A stretch of 26,137 bases of DNA from an uncultured Holophagaceae bacterium. GTDB lineage: Bacteria; Acidobacteriota; Holophagae; Holophagales; Holophagaceae. Positions within the stretch are counted from its first letter, which is position 1. The number at the start of each line of letters is the position of its first letter. A program made the translations under genes and the position numbers. The notes beneath the pieces were generated by a model that was not told the origin of the DNA, did not search any database, and saw nothing but the letters and a program-made list of their open reading frames with translations. Location of the stretch: positions 1-26,137 of the forward strand of contig CAIRAS010000039.1 of assembly GCA_903876615.1 (NCBI GenBank). The letters are read 5' to 3'. Positions 17,343 through 23,103 of the stretch are shown here, piece by piece.

Positions 17343-18353
17343 ATGCGTCTGAAAGCCCTGCTCTCTGCGCTCCTGCTAACGACCCTCAGCCTGTCGGCCC
17401 AGGACCTCGTCCGCCTGGGCAACCTCAAATTCGCCCACTACGGCGCCGTGTCCTACATGAAGGAGCTCGCCCCCAAGTACAAGCTCAAGATCGAAGAGCG
17501 GGTCTTCCCCAAGGGCATCGACATCAACCCGGCCATCGTGGCGGGCGAGATCGACGCCAGCGCCGCGGCCCTGGATGCGGCCATCGCCGGCCGGGCGGCC
17601 GGGGTTCCGATCTACGTGGTGGCGGGCTTTGCCAAGGGTGGCGCCCGCATCGTGGTGGGCACGAACTCCGGCATCAAGTCCCTCAAGGACCTGAAGGGCA
17701 AGAAGGTCGGTGTGGCCCGGGGCGGCGCCCAGGAGCTGCTGCTGCTGGCCGAGCTGGCCAGCGCCGGCCTGACCTGGTCCGACAAGCCGGGCAAGGACGT
17801 GACGGTGCTCTACCTCCCCTTCGCGGACCTCAACCAGACCCTCATGTCCAAGAACATCGACGCCATGTGCCAGAGCGAGCCCTACAGCTCCCAGGCCATC
17901 AACAAGAAGTTTGGCGTCGAGCTGATGAAGCCCTACGACACGCCCCTGGGCGAGCCCATCCGGGCCCTGGTCATCACCGAGAAGCTCTACAAGGAGCGCC
18001 GCGACGTGGCCCAGCGCTTCCTGCTCTGCTTCGTGGAGGCCACCAAGAAGTTCATCGACGAGCCCAAGACCGCCGAGAAGTTCGTGCGCGAGGTGATGTT
18101 CAAGAACCAGATCAGCTCCGAGGACTACCTGGACGCCATCGGCAACTCCCCCTTCTGCTACGACATCTCCCTGGCCCACGTGCAGGTGACCACGGACCTC
18201 ATGGCCCAGTATGGGGTGGGCAAGATGGCCAACCCGCCCAAGGCCGGGGACTGGGTGAAGCTCGACCTGCTCACCGAGGCCAAGAAGCAGCTGAAGATCG
18301 ACGCGGCCCCGGTGACCGCCCCCAAGAAGCCTGCCAAGGCGAAGAAGGGATGA
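17343..18353 (+). CDS. ABC transporter substrate-binding protein, SsuA/TauA/NMT1 type
   Basis: This 336-residue protein has a signal peptide (LKALLSALLLTTLSLSA, cut before Gln) and the periplasmic-binding fold of the nitrate/sulfonate/taurine/pyrimidine-precursor group. Recognisable blocks are PAIVAGEIDASAAALDAAIAGRAAGVPIYVVAG, SLKDLKGKKVGVARGG and AMCQSEPYSSQAI. The C-terminus is a short Lys/Ala/Pro-rich tail, unusual for the family. The ATG at 17343 follows AGGAG (17332-17336). A possible -10 box TAGAAT is at 17306-17311. It is the first gene of a tightly packed operon with the permease and ATPase. The ligand cannot be decided: no desulfonation, nitrate or thiamine gene accompanies it. Confidence 0.88.
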   Translation: MRLKALLSALLLTTLSLSAQDLVRLGNLKFAHYGAVSYMKELAPKYKLKIEERVFPKGIDINPAIVAGEIDASAAALDAAIAGRAAGVPIYVVAGFAKGGARIVVGTNSGIKSLKDLKGKKVGVARGGAQELLLLAELASAGLTWSDKPGKDVTVLYLPFADLNQTLMSKNIDAMCQSEPYSSQAINKKFGVELMKPYDTPLGEPIRALVITEKLYKERRDVAQRFLLCFVEATKKFIDEPKTAEKFVREVMFKNQISSEDYLDAIGNSPFCYDISLAHVQVTTDLMAQYGVGKMANPPKAGDWVKLDLLTEAKKQLKIDAAPVTAPKKPAKAKKG

Positions 18354-19168
18354 AGGGATACCGGCACGCCGCTTCCGGCATCCTGGTCCCCCTGGCCGCC
18401 CTGGCCTTCTGGCAGATGCTCTCCACCATGGGCTGGGTGAACGCCACCATCCTGCCCTCGCCCATGGCGGTGCTCCTGAAGTGGTGGGCCTACCTGCGGC
18501 CCCTGGAGGTCTTCGATCCCGCCCAGGGTTCCTACCTCAAGTGGTGCTTCACCGGTGAGCTGATCCAGGACGCCATCGGGAGCCTCTACCGCGTGCTGGT
18601 GGGCTTCACGATCGGCAGCGGCCTGGCCCTGCCCCTGGGCCTGGCCATGGGCTACAGCCGGGTGGCCTACGGACTGTTCAATCCGCTGGTCCAGGTGCTG
18701 CGCCCCATCCCGCCCATCGCCTACATCCCGCTCTCCATCCTGTGGTTCGGGCTGGGCAATCCCCCTGCGGTGTTCCTCATCAGCATCGGCGCCTTCTTCC
18801 CGGTGCTGATGAACACCGTGGCCGGCGTCCAGAACGTGGACAGCATCTACCTGCGGGTGGGCCGCAACCTGGGGGCCAGCCGTCTCACCCAGTTCACCCG
18901 CATCATCCTGCCCGCCGCCACGCCCTACATCTTCACTGGCGCCCGCATCGGCATGGGCACGGCCTTCATCGTGGTGATCGTGTCCGAGATGATCGCCGTG
19001 AACAACGGCCTCGGCTACCGCATCCTGGAGGCCCGTGAGTACCTCTGGTCCGACAAGATCATCGCCGGCATGTTCACCATCGGCCTCCTGGGACTCGGCA
19101 TCGACACCCTTATGAGCCGCCTCAGCAGCCACCTGCTGAAGTGGCACCGGGGCCTGGAGCAGGGATGA
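18350..19168 (+). CDS. ABC transporter permease, SsuC/TauC type
   Basis: The 272-residue inner-membrane protein has about six transmembrane helices and the BPD_transp_1 fold. The EAA loop that docks the ATPase is visible in VGRNLGASRLTQFTRIILPAATPYIFTGARIGMG. RPIPPIAYIPLSILWFGLGNPPAVFLI is the segment typical of SsuC/TauC/NrtB permeases. The ATG at 18350 overlaps the stop of the binding-protein gene (ATGA), with GAAGAAGGG upstream as ribosome binding site. The hydrophilic insert around VFDPAQGSYLKWCFTGEL is family-consistent. Confidence 0.92.
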   Translation: MKGYRHAASGILVPLAALAFWQMLSTMGWVNATILPSPMAVLLKWWAYLRPLEVFDPAQGSYLKWCFTGELIQDAIGSLYRVLVGFTIGSGLALPLGLAMGYSRVAYGLFNPLVQVLRPIPPIAYIPLSILWFGLGNPPAVFLISIGAFFPVLMNTVAGVQNVDSIYLRVGRNLGASRLTQFTRIILPAATPYIFTGARIGMGTAFIVVIVSEMIAVNNGLGYRILEAREYLWSDKIIAGMFTIGLLGLGIDTLMSRLSSHLLKWHRGLEQG

Positions 19169-19968
19169 GCGACGCCGCCAGCCACATCTCCATCCAGGGC
19201 GTGCACAAGGTCTTCGAGAGCGGCGGCCAGGAGGTCCATGCCCTCAAGGCCATCGATCTCGAGATCCCCCAGGGGCAGTTCGTGTGCCTGCTGGGGCCTT
19301 CGGGTTGCGGCAAGTCAACCCTGCTGAACGCGGTGGCCGGCTTCAGCCTCGCCACCGCCGGCACCATCACCGTGAACGGGACGGCCATCACCGAGCCCGG
19401 CCCCGACCGGGGCATGGTCTTCCAGGAATACGCCCTGTTCCCCTGGATGACCGTGGAGCAGAACGTGGCCTTCGGCCTCGAGATCAAGGGCCAGGAGAAG
19501 GCCGCCATCGAGGCCAAGGTGGCCGAGCTCCTGGCCATGCTGAGCCTCACGGACTTCCGGAAGCGCTTCCCCAAGGACCTGAGCGGCGGCATGCGCCAGC
19601 GCGTGGCCATCGCCCGGGTGCTGGCCCTGGACTCGCCCATCATGCTCATGGACGAGCCCTTCGGCGCCCTTGACGCCCTCACCCGCCGCAACCTGCAGGA
19701 CGAGCTGCTGCGCATCTGGACGGAGCTGAAGAAGACGATCATCTTCGTCACCCACAGCATTGAGGAGGCCCTCTACCTGGCGGACCGCACCGTGGTCATG
19801 ACCTACCGTCCGGGCACCGTCAAGCGCGACCTGGTGGTGGACCTGGACCGACCGAGGGACGTGGCCAGTCCCGCCTTCAACGCCCTCAAGAAGGAGCTGA
19901 GTCAGCTCCTCATGGAAGAGCAGAGCCGGCACAACCAGGCCGAGATCCGCGGCGCGGCCGTGGACTAG
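19165..19968 (+). CDS. ABC transporter ATPase, SsuB/TauB type
   Basis: The 267-residue ATP-binding subunit has Walker A GPSGCGKST (44-52), a Q-loop at Gln87 (FQEYALFPW), signature LSGGMRQR (139-146), Walker B IMLMDEP (159-165), D-loop GALD and H-loop His197 (VTHS). EYALFPWMTVEQNV is characteristic of the nitrate/sulfonate/taurine subfamily. The ATG at 19165 overlaps the permease stop (ATGA). It completes the importer. The stop TAG is followed without a gap by the GTG of the first chromate-transporter gene. Confidence 0.94.
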   Translation: MSDAASHISIQGVHKVFESGGQEVHALKAIDLEIPQGQFVCLLGPSGCGKSTLLNAVAGFSLATAGTITVNGTAITEPGPDRGMVFQEYALFPWMTVEQNVAFGLEIKGQEKAAIEAKVAELLAMLSLTDFRKRFPKDLSGGMRQRVAIARVLALDSPIMLMDEPFGALDALTRRNLQDELLRIWTELKKTIIFVTHSIEEALYLADRTVVMTYRPGTVKRDLVVDLDRPRDVASPAFNALKKELSQLLMEEQSRHNQAEIRGAAVD

Positions 19969-20565
19969 GTGGCCCCCACTCCGGACGATGCCACCGCCCC
20001 TGCCCCCACCCGGGGACAGCTCTTTGCGGGCTTCTTCCTGGTGGGCATCTCGGGCTTCGGCGGGGTGATGCCCCACTCGCGGCGGGTCCTGGTGGACCGG
20101 CGCCGCTGGCTCACGGACCGGCAGTTCACGGAGCTGCTGAGCCTCGGCCAGACCCTGCCGGGCCCCAACGCCGTGAACATGGCCGCGATCCTCGGAGACC
20201 GCTTCCAGGGCTGGCTCGGGGCAGTGATCGCCGTGTTCGCCCTGGTCTCCGCGCCCCTGGCCGTGGTGCTCATGCTGGCCCAGGTCTATGCCCACCTAGC
20301 CCACTCGGCGCCTCTGGCCCGGGCCCTCACCGGGGTGGCCGCCGCCGCTGCGGGCCTGATCCTGGCCACGGGCGGGCGCTTGGCCCTGCGCATGGACCGG
20401 GAGGTCTGGTCCTGGGCCCTGCTGGTGCTGACCTTCCTGGCGGTGTTCGTAGGCCGCCTGCCCCTGCTCTGGGTGCTGCTGGTGCTCGGGCCCATCGGCC
20501 TCGGTCTCGGCTGGCTCAGCGTCCGGCGCGAGGACCGCGGCAGCCGTCCTGAGGTCGCCCCTTGA
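19969..20565 (+). CDS. Chromate transporter (CHR), N-terminal half protein
   Basis: This 198-residue membrane protein is one half of a split CHR-family transporter. It carries FAGFFLVGISGFGGVMPHSRRVLVD, LTDRQFTELLSLGQTLPGPNAVNMAAILGDR and a row of hydrophobic helices. The F-GGxxP and PGPNAVN motifs are the family signature. Long CHR proteins fuse two such halves; short ones act as paired genes. The GTG start abuts the ATPase stop. No strong ribosome binding site is seen, so translation is probably coupled. Family members export chromate; other oxyanion roles are possible. Confidence 0.88.
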   Translation: MAPTPDDATAPAPTRGQLFAGFFLVGISGFGGVMPHSRRVLVDRRRWLTDRQFTELLSLGQTLPGPNAVNMAAILGDRFQGWLGAVIAVFALVSAPLAVVLMLAQVYAHLAHSAPLARALTGVAAAAAGLILATGGRLALRMDREVWSWALLVLTFLAVFVGRLPLLWVLLVLGPIGLGLGWLSVRREDRGSRPEVAP

Positions 20566-21092
20566 TGCGGCCCAGCCTGGGGGGCCTCTTCCTGCGGTTC
20601 TGCGGCTTCTCCCTGATGGCCGTGGGCGGCGCCAATGCCCTCATTCCCGAGTTGCACCGCCAGGTGGTGGACGTGTCCCAGTGGATGAGCTCCACGGAGT
20701 TCGCCTCCCTCTTCGCCCTGGCCCAGGCCGCGCCGGGTCCGAACATGCTCATCACCAGCCTCATCGGCTGGAAGGTGGCGGGCATCCCCGGCGCCCTGGT
20801 CTGCACCCTGGGCATGTGCCTGCCCTCCAGCACCCTGGCCGTCGCTGCCGGACGCCTCTGGGATCGCTACCGGGAGTCGGTCTGGCGGCGGGCCCTGGAG
20901 CGCGGCCTGGCCCCCCTGACCCTGGGCCTGGTGCTGGGCGCGGGCTGCCACCTGGCCCGCGCGGCCGGAGGTGGCTGGCCTACCGCCCTGGTGGTGGCGG
21001 CAAGCGCCGGGCTGGCCTGGCGCTCGCGCTGGAATCCCCTCCTCTGGCTGGGGGGAGCGGCCCTCCTGGGCGCGGTAGGGGTACTTTCCTGA
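20565..21092 (+). CDS. Chromate transporter (CHR), C-terminal half protein
   Basis: The 175-residue partner half contains LFLRFCGFSLMAVGGANALIPELHRQVVD, STEFASLFALAQAAPGPNMLITSLIGWKVAGIPGA and further hydrophobic helices. These repeat the CHR signature with the PGPN motif. It starts at the ATG 20565, sharing one base with the upstream TGA; a TTG at 20562 is an alternative. Two short halves in tandem are the standard arrangement for heterodimeric CHR transporters. Being last in the importer operon, its expression should follow that of the ABC genes. A hairpin terminator lies 46 bases downstream. Confidence 0.88.
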   Translation: MRPSLGGLFLRFCGFSLMAVGGANALIPELHRQVVDVSQWMSSTEFASLFALAQAAPGPNMLITSLIGWKVAGIPGALVCTLGMCLPSSTLAVAAGRLWDRYRESVWRRALERGLAPLTLGLVLGAGCHLARAAGGGWPTALVVAASAGLAWRSRWNPLLWLGGAALLGAVGVLS

Positions 21093-21123
21093 GTTGGTTG
21101 CCGATCATGGCTCAGCAGCGACC

Positions 21124-21235
21124 TGAAAAAGCAAACCGCAGCTGCCGCAGCTGAACTCGGCAGCTGTTTTCATCATGCTTTTATCGTTTTTTATCGGTGT
21201 TCATCGGTGGCTAGGCTCTGTCCTCGGTGGTTCCA
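21124..21235. repeat. Fold-back repeat element (copy 3, degenerate)
   Basis: The left part 21124-21153 repeats the pattern of copy 2 (TGAAAAAGC, AACC, then GCAGCT units 9 bases apart). The right part 21183-21235 holds three ATCG-type units about 10 bases apart (21183-21210) and CCTCGGTGGTTCC at 21222-21234, read as ACC-ACCG-type units on the other strand. The right end codes for the last few residues of the neighbouring - strand gene. Confidence 0.55.
21139..21170 (+). terminator. Hairpin terminator after the ABC-chromate operon
   Basis: CAGCTGCCG (21139-21147) pairs perfectly with CGGCAGCTG (21158-21166), a 9-bp GC-rich stem with a 10-base loop, followed at once by TTTTC. It lies 46 bases after the last operon gene and inside a repeat element. 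Confidence 0.55.
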
Positions 21236-21540
21236 GTTTTCTGAAGGCCGTCGAAGGCCGGTGCGCTGCGGCCCCGGGTGGCCAGGGCCACGGCGACGGT
21301 CCAGAGGGGCGCCATGTTGAGGTAGGGAATCCACTCGGTCAGGAACGAAGGCAGAAAGGCCCAGTGGAAGCCCACCAGCGCCCAGAGCGTGCCCATGGCG
21401 ACGCAGTCCAGGCCGGCTCCCACGAACCAGCCCACGGGGCCCGCGGCTTCGGCGGGAATCTGGATGGCATCGACCGTGAGCGCCACGGCCCAGGCGAGGC
21501 GGATACGCCAGACAGGGAGGGGCGGTTTGGGCTTGGACAT
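21211..21540 (-). CDS. Small hypothetical membrane protein
   Basis: The 109-residue product has roughly three hydrophobic segments: RIRLAWAVALTVDAIQIPA, GWFVGAGLDCVAMGTLWALVGFHWAFLPSFL and APLWTVAVALAT. Pro, Trp and Gly are spread through it as in conserved small inner-membrane proteins. I do not recognise a named family. The hydrophobic core is coherent, and a -10-like box precedes the ATG. This argues for a real gene although it is short. The final residues (about GTTEDRA) come from the adjacent repeat element, so the natural end may once have been different. It is divergent from the hemerythrin-HAD gene. Confidence 0.6.
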   Translation of the reverse strand: MSKPKPPLPVWRIRLAWAVALTVDAIQIPAEAAGPVGWFVGAGLDCVAMGTLWALVGFHWAFLPSFLTEWIPYLNMAPLWTVAVALATRGRSAPAFDGLQKTGTTEDRA

Positions 21541-21546
21541 GACGGC

Positions 21547-21552
21547 AGTCTA
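21547..21552 (-). promoter_or_regulatory. Possible leaderless -10 box for the small membrane protein
   Basis: On the - strand TAGACT ends 6 bases before the ATG at 21540, and no ribosome binding site is present. It is the same layout as at 3591, 16662 and 25939. Confidence 0.28.
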
Positions 21553-21558
21553 CAGGAT

Positions 21559-21587
21559 TTGCTCGCCAGACCGGCTCCTCCGATAGA
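21559..21587 (+). promoter_or_regulatory. Candidate promoter for the hemerythrin-HAD gene
   Basis: TTGCTC (21559-21564) and GATAGA (21582-21587) are 17 bases apart, a partial sigma-70-type match. The predicted leader is about 17 bases and contains the ribosome binding site AGGAAAG before the ATG at 21611. Confidence 0.3.
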
Positions 21588-21610
21588 CACTCCATCCACA
21601 GGAAAGCCTC

Positions 21611-22624
21611 ATGGTCCAGATCACATGGAAAGACCGCTACAACATCGGCTACGGCGAGATCGACGCCCAGCACCGGAGTCTGCTGGACCTGCTCAACGAG
21701 CTGGGCGGCCTGGTCGGCGAGCGCCAGGATCCGGTGGTGGTCGGCGCCGTCTTCAGCCGACTCTGCGACTACGTGCGGGTCCACTTCAGCACCGAGGAGA
21801 GGCTGCTCGAGGCCTGCGGCTATCTCCGACTGGCCGACCACCGGGATCTGCACGCCCGCTTCGTGGACAAGCTGCTGGAGCTGAACCGCAGCTTCGACCC
21901 CGCCGACCCCCGCCTGCTCAGCGAGACCTCGGATTTCCTCAAGCACTGGTACCTGGAACACATCACAAAGGCAGACCAGGACTACGCGCCCTTCCTCCAG
22001 CGCCACCCTCCCGAGAATCCCGTCCGGGCGCTCATCTTCGACTTCGGCAACGTGCAGTACCGCTTCGACAATGGCCGCTTCCTGATGGGCCTGGCCCGGC
22101 TCTCCGGCCGTTCCGCCGAGGAGCTGAAGCGGGCGATCTACGACGACTCTTCCCTGAGCCAGGACTACGAAGCGGGCCGCATCGACTCGCAGGCCTTCCT
22201 CGCGGGGGTGTCCGCCCTCTGCGGCCGGGAGCTGACCGAGGCCGAGTTCCTCCCCGTCTTCACGGACCTCTTCACCCCCATCGATAGCACGCTGGAGCTG
22301 ATGCGGAAGCTGAAGCCTACCTACCGCATCGGCCTGCTCTCGAACACCTGCCCCTGGCACTTTGACCACTTCATCCGCACCGCCCCGGTCTTCCCCCTCT
22401 ACGACACCGTCACCCTCTCCTACGAGGTGGGAGCCAGCAAGCCCGATCTCCGCATCTACCAGGACGCGCTGGCGAAGCTGGCACTGCCGCCCGAGGTCTG
22501 CGTCTACATCGACGACCTGCCGCCCTTCGCCGAAGCGGCCACGAAGCTGGGGATGATCGGCCTTACCTACACCACGCCCGTGGTCCTCATGGCCCAGCTG
22601 CGTCAGCTGAAGGTTGCCTTCTGA
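21611..22624 (+). CDS. Bacteriohemerythrin-HAD phosphatase fusion protein
   Basis: This 337-residue protein joins two domains. Residues 1-125 are a bacteriohemerythrin with the full di-iron ligand set at His21, His58, Glu62, His77, His81, His117 and Asp122. These match almost exactly the positions known from single-domain bacteriohemerythrins, which bind O2. Residues 138-337 are a HAD-superfamily hydrolase of the YihX-like type. Motif I is IFDFGNV with nucleophile Asp144, and Gly146 stands where the second Asp usually lies, as in YihX/epoxide-hydrolase N-terminal domains. Motif II is LLSNT, motif III Lys is in GASKPDLRIY, and motif IV is VYIDDLPPF. The linker is short (about 12 residues). It is cytoplasmic. 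I infer an oxygen- or iron-responsive phosphatase; the substrate is unknown. Confidence 0.88.
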   Translation: MVQITWKDRYNIGYGEIDAQHRSLLDLLNELGGLVGERQDPVVVGAVFSRLCDYVRVHFSTEERLLEACGYLRLADHRDLHARFVDKLLELNRSFDPADPRLLSETSDFLKHWYLEHITKADQDYAPFLQRHPPENPVRALIFDFGNVQYRFDNGRFLMGLARLSGRSAEELKRAIYDDSSLSQDYEAGRIDSQAFLAGVSALCGRELTEAEFLPVFTDLFTPIDSTLELMRKLKPTYRIGLLSNTCPWHFDHFIRTAPVFPLYDTVTLSYEVGASKPDLRIYQDALAKLALPPEVCVYIDDLPPFAEAATKLGMIGLTYTTPVVLMAQLRQLKVAF

Positions 22625-22626
22625 GC

Positions 22627-23103
22627 TCAGCGCCGGGCCTTGCCGGTCACGCGCTCGAGCTCGACCCGGAAGACCGTCACGCGGGCGAGGTTCTTCTCGA
22701 TGCCCGCCCGCACCTGATCCGGGTACTGGGCCGCGAAGCGCTGGCCAATGGCCTGGAGCGCGGCGAGCCGGGCCGCCTCGGCGTGGACCTGGACGGCCCG
22801 GCCGAAGACGATGGCGCTCTCGTAGCGGGTGGAGAGCTCCTCCGGCAGCACCTCCGCCTGGGTGACCACGCAGTAGGACACCCGGCAGTCGCCCGCCAGG
22901 TTGTCGAGCTTGTGGCCCTCGGTCGCCGAGTGGATGAGCAGTGCCCCGTCCACGAGCACATGGTTCACGGGCACCGCGTAGGGCCAGCCATCCCGGCCCA
23001 CCGTCGCGAGGACCCCGAACTCAGCCCGGGCGAGGAGGGCCCAGGCCTCGGCCGGATCCAGCTCTCGCTCCCGGCGGCGCATGGGGTGGTTGGGGGCGCT
23101 CAT
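22627..23103 (-). CDS. NimA-like FMN-binding split-barrel protein (PNPOx fold)
   Basis: The 158-residue product resembles the pyridoxamine 5'-phosphate oxidase-like family that includes the nitroimidazole-resistance proteins NimA. Hallmarks are MRRRERELDPAEAWALLARAEFGVLATVGRDGWPYAVPVNHV near the start, LLIHSATEGHKLDNL (flavin-site His region) and RVSYCVV followed by TRYESAIVFGRA. It is cytoplasmic and probably binds FMN. The ATG at 23103 overlaps the mutS stop (ATGA), so it is translated from the same mRNA as mutS. Its stop is two bases from that of the convergent hemerythrin-HAD gene. Substrate is not readable; a general nitro/flavin reductase role is plausible. Confidence 0.85.
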   Translation of the reverse strand: MSAPNHPMRRRERELDPAEAWALLARAEFGVLATVGRDGWPYAVPVNHVLVDGALLIHSATEGHKLDNLAGDCRVSYCVVTQAEVLPEELSTRYESAIVFGRAVQVHAEAARLAALQAIGQRFAAQYPDQVRAGIEKNLARVTVFRVELERVTGKARR

